From Dactylonectria macrodidyma (lineage: Eukaryota > Ascomycota > Sordariomycetes > Hypocreales > Nectriaceae): a DNA stretch of 64,000 nucleotides. A program made the position numbers and the translations under genes. This document shows positions 21,553-31,996 of the stretch, piece after piece. Under the pieces are notes generated by a model. It saw only the letters and a list, made by a program, of their open reading frames with translations, had not been told where the DNA came from and ran no database searches. Within the stretch, counting starts at the first letter, position 1. Each line of letters starts with the position of its first letter. The stretch is from the NCBI GenBank assembly GCA_020744425.1, contig JAGMUV010000003.1, positions 2,542,001 to 2,606,000 of the forward strand, given 5' to 3'.

Positions 21553-22298
21553 TTACGCAGTCAAGGTGCCCTTGGTACTGGGTACCTCGCCCTCCTTGCC
21601 GGCCACCCGTGAGGTGGCCATCTTGACGGCAACGGCGAGGGCCTTGAAGGCGCTCTCGGCGCGGTGGTGGTCATTCTCGCCGTGGAGGCAGTGAACGTGG
21701 AGGGTGACGCGGGCACCCTGAGCGAAGCTCTGGAAGCAGTGAGGCACCATCTCGCAGCTCAGCTTACCGAGGAACTCGCGCTTGAGGCCGAGGTCGACGA
21801 CGCAGTACGGGCGGTTGGAGAGGTCGATGACGGCGCGGGAGAGGGCTTCGTCGAGGGGAGTGTAGGCAAATCCGTAGCGGGCGAGGCCGGTAGGAGTTCC
21901 CAATGCCTTGGCAAAGGCCACGCCGAGGGCGATGCAGACATCTTCAGCGGTGTGATGGTCGTCGACTGCGGAGTTGAAAAGGTCAGCAGTGCTTGGGTCT
22001 TGAAGGTACCTTCATCGAGTGACTAACTATGGAGGTCGCCCTGGCACTTGATGGCAAGACTCCAGTTGGCATGCTTGGCGAGAGCATGGAGCATGTGGTC
22101 GAGGAAGCCAATGCCCGTGTCAACAGCAATCTTTTGCGACTTGCTGGTCTGGGAGGCGTGACCTTCGGGGCCGTCGAGGAGGCGGGCATCGGTATCCGGG
22201 GGAAAGTCGCCGCCGTCGAGGTTGAGGGCGAGCTGGATCTTGGTCTCGTTGGTGTCGCGGGCGAGGGCCGACCAGCGGGGAGGGTATGAAGCGGCCAT
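21553..22298 (-). CDS. HIS3: Imidazoleglycerol-phosphate dehydratase
   Basis: Sixth step of histidine biosynthesis: removes water from imidazole glycerol phosphate, using two Mn ions held by histidine-rich motifs. Two exons: 22298..22028 and 21965..21553, with a 62-nt intron (GTTAGT..CGCAG); product 227 residues, normal for the monofunctional fungal enzyme. The metal-binding repeats are intact: [13 protein letters not shown] near residue 64, DDHHTAED starting at residue 92 (created across the splice junction) and the second-half [11 protein letters not shown]. No perfect TGASTCA was found in the promoter, only the near match TGACTGA around 22546. Confidence 0.95.
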
Positions 22299-22838
22299 TT
22301 TGAGGGAGAGAGACGTGATACTCTAGGTGCGTCTAAGAGAGGAGCGAATTGAAGGATTGAATGGAGTAGAGAAATGGAAGCTGTTGTTGAAAATAGTCGT
22401 GCAGATTTACTAGTAGCGTCTCCTCCTGTATCGGCGCTGCAAATTGGTGACCGCTGATACGCTAGGAATCTTAAGAGTGCTGATCGCCACCAACTTTTTT
22501 TTCATTCTGGGAGGGAGGGAGGGACGCTGTCAGCGGCCAACCTGTGACTGAGGAGGGGTAGCTTCAGTGTTTCAGCGGCTTGGCCCCCCATTGATGAGTT
22601 GGCCCCGCCACTGTGACTTCATCCCCACGTCCCCTGTCCTTTACGCGCTGGACCGCGCTTTGGACAACAACTTCCCTGCCATCCTACGCGGAGAGATTTC
22701 AAAAGCGGCAAAAAGCGGTAAATTGCGGTGCGGTAGGATGTTTGATTGAGAAAATGCTATATATTAAAGGAATACGATTCCTTAGCTTGAAAGGACCCTT
22801 TTGATGTCATAGCCTCTTAGGCTGCTGGCTAGAAATTG

Positions 22839-22875
22839 ATTTCCTAGCTGCTATTGCTATTGGAAGCTAGGAAAT
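22839..22875. repeat. 11-bp inverted repeat with 15-nt loop
   Basis: ATTTCCTAGCT at 22839-22849 is perfectly complementary to AGCTAGGAAAT at 22865-22875. It could form a hairpin or be a relic of a small element. No poly-T tract follows, and no gene lies directly upstream. Confidence 0.6.
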
Positions 22876-22950
22876 GATTATCCAGCTGCAGCTGCTTTTC
22901 TTATTATAACTGCTTTTTATTGTCGCAGCTGCTTTTCTCGTTACCTGCCC

Positions 22951-23038
22951 AGTAGCCCGCCTAACAGCCCGCCTAGCAGCCCGCCTGGTAGCTGTGACTG
23001 TAGCCCGTATCATAGCCCGTATTGTAGCTACGACTGTA
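22951..23038. repeat. Degenerate 12-bp minisatellite
   Basis: About seven tandem units of 12 bp with the core NNNAGCCCGYNT. The first three are almost identical (AGCCCGCCT), while later ones drift to AGCCCGTAT and AGCTACGAC. Most changes are C to T or G to A. Confidence 0.7.
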
Positions 23039-23413
23039 TTGACTGACCTAGGTAGTCCGTCGAAGGGCCTACCTAGGATTCCCTTTCTAAATGCTGTTAC
23101 TAGTGAAAATGCTGTTAGGTGTGGAAGTGATGTTCTGCAGGATGATGTTCTAGGTGAAGGCGATGCTGTATTACTGTCTACACCCTTGTGAACCTGTTGT
23201 TCAGGGCGGACTTGCTGTGGGGATTGCTTTTTAATGCTTTTGAACCCACCCCACCCCCTACTCGCGTAGGTAGTTTATTGACTTTCGTCCACACTCAATA
23301 CCCATTCCAAACACCATCCCGGCTTTCCACCGCATCGCACTCGACCGCATACGACCTATCTAGTTTCCTCGATTCATCTCACTAGCCGATGCTCTGAAGG
23401 AGACTAAAGAGAC

Positions 23414-25352
23414 ATGGAGAAGTTTCTGAGGGAGTGGCGGCAGGATGCCCTCAACAAAGCCCAGTACGAGTCGGCCATCTTCATTGGCGACAAGCTGCTT
23501 GCCCTGACCAGTTAGTCGCACCAAGCACACACTCTCTTCCCTTCAAGTCAAGCGAAGATCAGGACTCTAATAGGATGGTGAATCCGCAGACGACGATAAC
23601 GACGCATTCTGGCTCGCCCAAGTCCACTTTGCTACGGGCAACTACACACGCGCCCAGGCGTTTCTCTCCAGCCAAGACCTCGTCACCCGTAACTCCTCGT
23701 GCCGCTACCTCGCCGGCCACTGCCTCATCAAGCAGTCGCGATTCGAAGAAGCCCTCGCCGTCCTTGGAGACCGCAACCCGACACACCTCATCACGAACGG
23801 CTCAGGCAGCAACAAGCGCAAGACACAGCCGCGCCACGGCCGACGCCGAGACGATGCCGCCGACGAAGAGACGGCTAACCGCCGTTACGAGGCTGGCATG
23901 TGTTTTCTGCGCGGCATCTGCTACGCGAAGCAGAATGCCTTTGATCGCGCCAAGGAGTGTTACAAGGATGCTGTGCGGATTGACGTCCAGTGCTTCGAGG
24001 CCTTTCAGCAGCTTATGAAGAACTCATTGTTGTCGCCGGACGAGGAGTGGCAGTTTCTCGAGAGCCTCGACTTTGACTCGATCCACGTGTCGGGAGACGT
24101 CTCGTCCTCCCAAGAGGCCGCCGACTTCACCAAGATGCTCTACACCACCCGGCTGTCCAAGTACCGCAACCCGACGGCATTCGCGACAGCCTACGACTCG
24201 CTTTCGACACACTACCACCTTGCATCTAACCCTGACCTGCAGCTCGCCAGAGCTGACCTCTTATACACTCAGTGCCGCTACCGAGACGCCTTGGCTATCA
24301 CCAACGCGATTCTGCAGGATGACAAATACAACTTCAGCGTTTATCCTATCCATCTAGCTTGCTTGTTTGAGCTCAAGATGAAGAACTTGCTGTTCCTGGT
24401 AGCGCACGACTTGGCGGATAGCCACCCGGAGGAACCATGTTCATGGCTGGCAGTGGGAATCTACTACTTTTCTATCGACAAGATCGCCGAAGCGAGGCGG
24501 TATTTCAGCAAGGCGAGCATGATGGATGCACACTTTGGGCCGGCGTGGATCGGGTTTGCGCATACCTTTGCCGCAGAGGGTGAGCACGACCAAGCTATCT
24601 CTGCCTATTCCACGGCCGCAAGGTTGTTTATGGGTACTCACCTCCCTCAGGTTTTCCTTGGGATGCAAAACCATGCTCTTAATAACATGACGCTGGCGGA
24701 GGAGTTTCTCAAGACGGCATATGGACTGTGCAGGACAGACCCGTTGCTGCTGAACGAGATGGGAATCGTCAAGTACCACCAGGACAAACCAAAAGAGGCT
24801 ATTCAGTACTTCACCGGTGCGCTTAAGGTTGCCGCTGAGATGGACAGTGAGCCGTCTGCCTGGTTGGCAGCCCGTACGAACCTGGGTCACGCCTACCGAA
24901 GACTACGACGTTTCAATCACGCGTTGGAGCAATTTGACGAGGTGCTTCGGCAAGGCGGCAAAGATGCGGCCATTTTTAGCGCAAAAGGGTTGATCTATAT
25001 GGAGCAGAACAAGCCAGAAGAAGCAATAGTGGTGCTCCACGAGGCGCTGGCGATCAGCCCTCAGGATAGCATCGCAACGGAACTCTTGAATAAGGCATTG
25101 GAGGAGACTGCAATGATCGATGGCGCGGCAGAGTCGGAGGCTGAAGATCTAGCCGAGTTTGAACATCACTTGGGTCAACGGAAACTGGAGGCATCGGTCA
25201 AGGTCAATGGGAGGAGGACGGCTGGAAGGGGAATAATGATGGAGAAGGGCACCGGTAGGATTGGACGGTCACGGCGGGTGACGGTTTTGGGGGATGATGA
25301 CGGGGAGGAAGCAAAAGGGGAAAGCATGATGGATATGAGCGACTATGAGTGA
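23414..25352 (+). CDS. CDC16: Anaphase-promoting complex subunit APC6/Cdc16 (Cut9), TPR protein
   Basis: TPR scaffold of the APC/C ubiquitin ligase, needed for mitotic exit. Two exons: 23414..23510 and 23590..25352, with a 79-nt intron; product 619 residues. Exon 1 encodes MEKFLREWRQDALNKAQYES and the junction gives LTNDDNDAFWLAQVHF, the conserved first TPR of Cdc16. At least eight TPRs are visible, with SWLAVGIYYF, KASMMDAHFGPAWIGFAHTF, LLNEMGIVKYHQDKPKEAI and AWLAARTNLGHAYRRLRRF typical of Cut9/Cdc16. The tail is acidic (ends MMDMSDYE). An insertion rich in Arg and Asp (KRKTQPRHGRRRDDAADEE) sits between early TPRs. Related subunits Cdc27 and Cdc23 lack this N-terminus. Confidence 0.9.
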
Positions 25353-27552
25353 CGGTCACTATGAGAGAAGGTCGGACTGCATGAACAAAGTTGGGTATCA
25401 TGATTACGTGCGGGATGGGTTCTGGGACGAGCTTGATTTGGAGTCGTTGGCGTATAAGGGATTATGTTTGTGAGTGGGCATCGCAAGGGCGACACATATC
25501 GGAGAGAAAAACAAGGCCAAGTCTTGAAGATTCAAAGACGGGCGTCTATTAATCCCGTTTTACCGACTACGGCATAAGATGATTTGTGAGCTTCCCAGGT
25601 GCCCAACTGCCCAACCCATTTGACCACGGACCGCATGAGAATACTCACTGAGGTGAAGGGATGAGGTTCGAATTCGGTAACAGGCGATGCAGAGGGGACG
25701 GTTTTAGCACCATGCAGCTAGTTCGAACCAGCTTGTTATGGGAGAGCCCGGCACTAGTGGCTGGCTGCCTAAATAGCTGCCGACTGCAAAATATGAGAAG
25801 TGATACAGTCGAGGTAGGGCTTTGCTGGACAAGACAGGCAGGGACAGGGTCAGTCCGTGAGAGGAACATGCGGGGGCGTGACACCAACGCGGGGACGACA
25901 ACCGAAGTGGTGGTGTGGTGAGACATTCTCGAATGTTGGGGAAGAGAAGAAGAAATAATAAGATAAGTGCACATGGAGTTTACTTTCTTGATGCCATTCC
26001 TAACAGCACACTTTCCTCCACGTCTTGCCTTGCTGGGATAGGGTCGGCTTTCACTTCATCGTACGGTGGGTGAGAACCTAATGGGCGGGGCGCACTCCTC
26101 AGGCCGCGCGTGTATCTTGTGCTACCCAAAGAAATGTACTTAATCAGAGTCGTATTAGGGGAGGCAACCGGATCCAGCAAACGTGAAAAAATGCCCCTGT
26201 TTGCCTAGGGATGGTGGAGTTTGTCAAGAATAAGTGCTTACCTTGGCAGATGAGGGGCTGTACTCCGTGAATGGCATACGTAATGCCTGAAGCTGGGCTA
26301 ATGCCTCGATCGAAGTTGAGTTTCGGCGTACAAGATACGATAGACTCTAATTGCGCATCAGCTGAACGCCAAAATGGCTTCTTGCGTGCAGAAAACCACA
26401 AGCTCGGTTTGACAGTTCGCGTACGCAGACGCCACAGAACACACATTACCAAAAATTATGATCTACCATGGAATTCATGCGGCCGGCAGTCTGCCTAAAA
26501 AATGACAGATATGATCAAAAGGCGTATAATCGAACGAGGGGAATGATACGGTGGCGCTCGCTATCCAAGGATACAACCTGGTCGAGCCCTCCCTTGCATC
26601 TTCGTCACACAGCGTTTTGACATGACCAGACAACACAACTGCGAACCGCACTAGGGTTAGAGTCACAGGGAGAGCATGGGATTCGGCGATAAGACGCTGT
26701 TGCTGTGGAAGTCTTTGCAATTTTTTGCTTTTCATTGATGGCTGACAAGTCTAGCCTTGGAGGTCAGTAATGGCCAAGATCCTACCCTGGGAGGAGTAGG
26801 TGTTTGAAGCTGGCGCCCCCCCTTGTCATTTCGGGCCACGGGTGACCAAGTCACGACCAAGTGCAGGGTCCGTTGTGTCATGATCTTAGTTACTAGGCGA
26901 TAACGGGATAAGTAAACCCTTGGATTGCCAGCAATCGATGTTCACAAGGCGGCAAGAAGTGCATCAGCAATGCATTGAACAACATACACAACAATTGTGC
27001 AACCGTCTCCCCCCCTCAACACAACATAAGCAGTTATGCAGCTAACTGAAACGACAACATGGATGGACGTGGGCTGTGAACGCCAATCACCTAAGAAAGC
27101 CTCGCCCACACGACGACGACCTCATGGGTTTCGCCATTCGTGAGATGTGCGTCGTGACTATCCCAGCCGTAGGATTCTCGGACTCGGCAAACAAGAGAAA
27201 GATCCATGACCAAAGGCTTGGAGCTAACTATTTATTGCCGCGATCAGACGCCTTAGACCATGCTAGACAGTTAGTTCAGACAAGGAGTTGGGGCGCTGAA
27301 CTCGGGAGGGACCCGGCAAACCATGTCTAGCTACTGCGACTCGTCACTTCCTTGGGCGTGATCGAGCTATCCAAACGTTGTACACGCTAAATCGTTTGCT
27401 AGTTTTGACCCCCGGCCGTGTTGAGGTCATCCGAATCGGCCGGAAGACAAGGTCAGGGTCCCAGGGACGCGGCCGCCTTGGACGAACGCCATTTGGCGTG
27501 AAGCCCTGAGTTCGTTTTGCGTCCAACTCAGAATCCACAACTGGATGTCGAC
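25353..27552. other. 2.2-kb stretch without a supported gene
   Basis: 3' end of the APC6 gene followed by sequence with only short frames (longest about 100 codons, low complexity, Ser/Pro/Thr-biased). A stretch around 25661-25690 has a GGTTCGAATTC word resembling a tRNA B box, but no cloverleaf could be built. Nothing else is recognised. Confidence 0.4.
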
Positions 27553-27559
27553 TATAAAA
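27553..27559 (+). promoter_or_regulatory. TATA box candidate of the small ORF
   Basis: TATAAAA about 148 bp upstream of the ATG at 27701, followed by a CT-rich stretch resembling a fungal leader. Confidence 0.35.
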
Positions 27560-27700
27560 ATCCCCAGCTACCCCTCAATTATTACGTTTGTGTTCATTCA
27601 AACATTGCATCATTTACCTCTTCGTCATCGACTAACTCGTTACAAGGACTCAGTGTCCCATTCTGTTTTGAAATTATTCGTCTGGACAACAACTCTCAGA

Positions 27701-27856
27701 ATGCCCCCCACTGCCACTGCCTCTGGATTGCCTCAGAATGACCATCGAGGTCATACTGATGATGGCTCGCCTCGTGTTTTCCAAAACTCCAGCGATGAGT
27801 ACATCATTGTCACTGTTCCTAAATCCCATGGCTCTTCCGAGGACACGAGTGGATGA
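27701..27856 (+). CDS. Possible 51-residue protein of unknown function
   Basis: A short ORF starting MPPTATASGLPQNDHRG and ending SHGSSEDTSG, with an internal hydrophobic strand (EYIIVTVP). It is listed because it sits behind a TATA box and CT-rich leader, and because a plausible intron (GTAAGA..TAACACAG, about 27870-27901) lies just after its stop, implying a spliced transcript. There is no signal peptide, membrane segment or known domain. The same frame stays open upstream to an ATG at 27545, which would put the TATA box inside the coding region and is less likely. It could equally be a random ORF in a non-coding transcript. Confidence 0.3.
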   Translation: MPPTATASGLPQNDHRGHTDDGSPRVFQNSSDEYIIVTVPKSHGSSEDTSG

Positions 27857-28828
27857 GGCAATCTGAGAGTAAGAAACCCTGTCACTCCCCGTCTAACACA
27901 GATTCTGACATTTGAGGTTAGTAATAGCTGCCTCAGCAGAACTTCCACCAATTGGTTGGCTGGGTAGAATCATATGAGTTGTAACTTGGCGTCTGGTCGG
28001 TGGATGTTTAAACTAGGCGAGTTCCAATCAACGGAGGCGGTCTTGGTAGTTTCCTTGGAGCTCATGGAGGAAACCTAGGCTTGGAAAAACAAAGATAGTC
28101 GCATTTAATGGACGTTACATTCTCTCTACGCACGTATTAATTGCTACTACTTCAAAATTTCTTCGCGACTTCACAGGGTCAGTCTTTATGGACCAGACAG
28201 ACAGCGAGGTCAGCATCCCTGAACTCTCCCAGCGAATCAACTTCAACCAGCATCGCCTAGTCTTTGGCACGTTACAGCCGTCGTGTTTCCGCTAAACAGC
28301 CGCTGCACAGGCGCTGAACAGACCCTCGAGCCAGCTGGCGGCCACGGCGCATGCCGGACGAATCGCGCGAGACCACTCGACACATTGACTTAAACTACCC
28401 CAGAGTTACTCGGACTGTACTGGAGGCATGGAATCCAGGCCCGCTGCTGCATAACAGCGCCACAAGGCGGACAAGGCAACATGAGGCCTGCCAGCGCCTC
28501 TTCATTCACCGCTCGCGCCAAGATTGATATGGTGGATGGAATTGGGTATTGTGAGCATTGATCGAGGACGTGTCGGCAATTGTGCAGACTGATGAGGCAC
28601 TGTCTCGTCTTGCGAGCGGGACAGAATCGCATTCGATGTGGTATGGCTGGGTAGGTGGTGTACTGTTGGCTCGATGACGATGTCGCAAGTCGAAGGCCGG
28701 ACGCTGCAAAGATAAATAGCAGCCAAGTCGCCCTCGTCTAGACAGCGGATAATTCATCAGCCTTCACTTCCAACAGCATCATTACCTTCCAACTTTTGTC
28801 CCCTCCACCAAGACATCATCACAACGGC
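27857..28828. other. Intergenic stretch before the DUF6594-like gene
   Basis: Nearly 1 kb with no supported gene. A TATA-like AGATAAATAG near 28711 lies about 115 bp upstream of the next start codon, and the stretch 28760-28825 is CT-rich as in a leader. Confidence 0.35.
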
Positions 28829-29877
28829 ATGTCTCAACCTGAGTTGAATCGAGCCGAGACAGGCCTCTCCCAGGCGAGCGACTTTCCAATGCTCCCAATT
28901 GCAAACGAGGCTCTCACTGCTCGGGGTGGGCAACGCCCTGATCAAAATCGCAACGCGATTGACCTTGAAGCCGGTGACAATCGAGAACGTAAGACTTACC
29001 TGACATTTGCGCACCCATGATATCAGGCTGATCGAGACAGCTGGCCCCAAGGGTGGGTTCATGGGCCTCTGTGCCAGAGGGAAACATGATGTATCACAGC
29101 TTGTGGCCCGTCGGTTCACTGAACTGACCATGTTTCTTCTGGCAAAGGGAGCGAAACGTATGGATCAGCTCTGGTATGAACATAAGGAAGCCGAGAAACT
29201 TGGAAACAATGATGAAACCATGTTCTTGAATTTGAGAAGGGAATTTGCAGATTATCGTGAGTCACCAGCATTTCTTCTGCCTCATCGACCGTCTCGGACC
29301 TAACCACCAGTTTAGGTCAGTTCGTACTTCAAACCAAGGACATGCAAGGGCTTGACCAACCCAGCAGCGTTTTCATTGAAAACTATGTTAGGAATGTCCA
29401 GGGTGAGCTTGACAGCGAGGAAGCTAGATACACCGACGCACCTAGTTGGGATTGGAGCGTGATCAACCCTCTTGACAAACTGGATCTCCTCATGCGCGAC
29501 ATCCCCCATTACCCTTTGGGAAGAACGATCCTCGTGAGTCAGCTATTAAGACGGACTAGTCAGAGGTACTTACTTGTTGGCAGGCCTCGTTCATGAAAAA
29601 GACGGAAGAGAGTGGGGATAACCAGCACCTGTATTATCCCTTGAAGACGATCAAGATACTGCTCTCAGGTGTCTTTAATTGCATTGTAGCAAGTCTTGTT
29701 GGTGCACCAGTGGCCCTCCAATCCTTGAACATCACCTCTCAGACTGGCGAGGTAATCCTCTACCTGGTCTTCCTGCTTGTGTTTGGGTTCCTGGTCCAGG
29801 GCCTCGCCCATGGGTCTAACATGCAATTGGTCATCACGCTTGCATACGCTGGTGTGCTCGCGGCGACGATGAGATAA
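28829..29877 (+). CDS. DUF6594-like membrane protein
   Basis: Four exons: 28829..28988, 29041..29256, 29316..29533 and 29584..29877 (introns of 52, 59 and 50 nt); product 295 residues. The first acceptor must be the one at 29040: the nearer AG would create a TGA. The N-terminus is polar and disordered. A helical middle follows (ARGKHDVSQLVARRFTELTM, KRMDQLWYEHKEAEKL), then WDWSVINPLDKLDLLMRDIP. Two or three hydrophobic segments end the protein (LSGVFNCIVASLVGAPVAL, VILYLVFLLVFGFLVQGLA, LVITLAYAGVLAATM). The order of a helical domain followed by C-terminal membrane spans is that of the expanded fungal DUF6594 family, whose function is unknown. Family assignment is by architecture and is moderate. 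Confidence 0.62.
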
Positions 29878-30246
29878 ACCCCAGGGCCGTTTGAGACACT
29901 TACTGGAGATGTGATTGTGGTACTCGTGTAGGACTGATGTAAGCTTGGACGTGTTGGTGCTGGACGTGTCGGATGACGTGTCGTCGGTGTTTGACGCGAT
30001 GCCGTTGTTTAGAGTTGAAGTGTATTGAGCCATAGCAGACCTGAATCAGAGACAGTCTTTACGGAGTAATGGATGTCGTGATGGGCGAAGTCGGCACGCG
30101 ATTGTGACATGAGAGGGGGCAATGACCATGGTCTCGAGGTGAGTCAATGTGGTTCTTATCGTTGTCGGTGGGATCCATGGCTCGGGGGAACGTAGAGGAC
30201 TTGACCTGATGATGCATGCAGATGTGGATAGCAGACGGTATGAATA

Positions 30247-30263
30247 AGAGAGAGAGAGAGAGA
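30247..30263. repeat. GA dinucleotide microsatellite
   Basis: About eight GA units in the region downstream of the DUF6594-like gene. Confidence 0.7.
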
Positions 30264-31899
30264 TCACACGAGGTTACTCAAATGGGGTGAAGGCAAAAGA
30301 ACGAAGAAGAGCGAAGCAGTGAACAGTAAGAAGCTAAAGGCAGAAAGCGTGAGGCAGACCGTAGGGGGGGAATATTGGGGAAAGTCCGAGGAAGGCAGCG
30401 GCAGCCCTAAGGTACCTTCCTTGAGCCTCACACCCGCTAATCACCCCCCTGGTCTTCATTTCACTGAGTAGGCACTCGATTCCTCTCCCGATGGCCCTAT
30501 CTTTGGGATGTACACAATTGATCTATTGTCCGTTCCTCTGCTACCGAGATCTCGGAGTACGTTAATGTCTCGAAAGCCTCCCGTTGGGATCAATCCACAA
30601 GCACAGGCTCGACCTCTTTCTCCTCCAAACGGATGCAGTCGCGACGGGAAAAAAAGGGGCCCGCTCGAGAAGGCGCGTCGTGCCTTGCCTGGCCAAACAG
30701 GCGAACCACCCCCCCCCTGATCTTCACTCCAGACCACCAGTGCTACTTCGTAGGCTGCCAGTGACAGAAACACAATGCAAGCCGTCAGAGCGGCCGCTCT
30801 CTCCCCCGAACGTGTGTCCGAACCCAGAAAATGGCCGTGAATGATGGTTTTCGAGTAGTGCCAAGCGACGGGCACTCGGCAACGCGGAATGTTTGTCTCT
30901 AGCCCCGCCGCCCTGATCCGTCGTCATTTACCGTCTGCTTTTTTCTTCTGTTTTGTATCCGGGAGATGGGGATGAGAGCGATTGGCTGGTAGAGTGTACA
31001 TAGTACACAGGGCAGCTAGTTCCGACTCCAGACTTCGTCAGGGATGACCAAGATCATGGAATGCACCAGGCCTCCAAAAGAACCAACCGACATAATGGCG
31101 TTGACTTCGACGCTGGTCCGCGTCTCCCCACAATATTCCGCAACATAGATGCAGACTGGCCGCTTCCAAAGGCGTATCTTGGGATCAGGCAGGGTGACTT
31201 ATGCTTGATTTGGTGGTCTCAATCGACTTTGTTGCAGGCACTCTGTAGTCGGTGGCTGGGGGGGGCCACCGAGATGGAGCCCCACTCACTAATGGTGGGA
31301 TGGGCTGTTGATGTAGTAGCATCAGCCCCAACCATGTTGCGGCTCGTTGGCCAGCAAACCAATCAGTCCCGGTGCCACTGCGATTTCCTGCGACTGCTGT
31401 AGTGCTGTGATTCCGTGGCAAGGTAATGTTAACAGGTCGCCCTGCACGCACTCTGTATTGGCTGCATTGGCGAGGGCGCTGAGGAGCGATCGTTTCTCAA
31501 GTAATAGAGGGCGTCGGAGAATATGGGGTTTGGGAGAACCACTGCCCCTGGTCGAGTGATGACGCCGAGTTGTTGAGGGAATGCTGGCGGGCGTATCCCT
31601 GGCTACCAGTAAGGCCACCGCCTAGGCCAGGCAGGTCAGATGGGTCGCAAACGTTTCGCCAGGCCTTCACCGCTTCCTCAATTGACGTGTGGTTGGCTGC
31701 CTCGTTGATCCCGGTTTAGCATAGCCAGAAATTGGAAAATGAACTCTGCTTTGAATTATATTCGCATTGTGTTGCGTGTCGCCGTCTCGAAGTTCGAAAT
31801 TTTGAGTCAATTGGCGGGCAGATTGCTTGATCCGAGCTTTGGAGAGTCCAGTAGAGGTGTCGGCACTTGAACGACCATACCGATCCTTTATTTTCCGGT

Positions 31900-31996
31900 C
31901 GCGGTCGCAGTAACAATCGCAGTCGCAGTCGCAGTGACAGTCGCAGTGACAGTCGCAGTCGCAGTCGCAGTCGCAGTCGCAGTCGCAGTCGCAGTC
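31900..31996. repeat. Hexanucleotide minisatellite (GTCGCA)n
   Basis: About sixteen units of GTCGCA with AGTGACAGTCGC variants interspersed. All three frames on the two strands are stop-free across it, giving spurious Ser-Arg or Cys-Asp repeat ORFs. Confidence 0.85.

Larger units (their letters stand above)
22299..23413. other. Divergent intergenic region HIS3 / APC6 with repeats
   Basis: 1.1 kb holding two promoters, a hairpin at 22839-22875 and a 12-bp minisatellite at 22951-23038. The part from 22745 to 22930 is AT-rich and dense in CTAG/CAGCTGC words, unlike the promoters elsewhere in the window, which suggests a decayed insertion. No coding sequence is supported. Confidence 0.5.

Noticed and set aside
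25645..25974. 109-codon minus-strand frame downstream of APC6
   Set aside because: Low-complexity Ser/Pro/Leu composition, no domain and no gene context.
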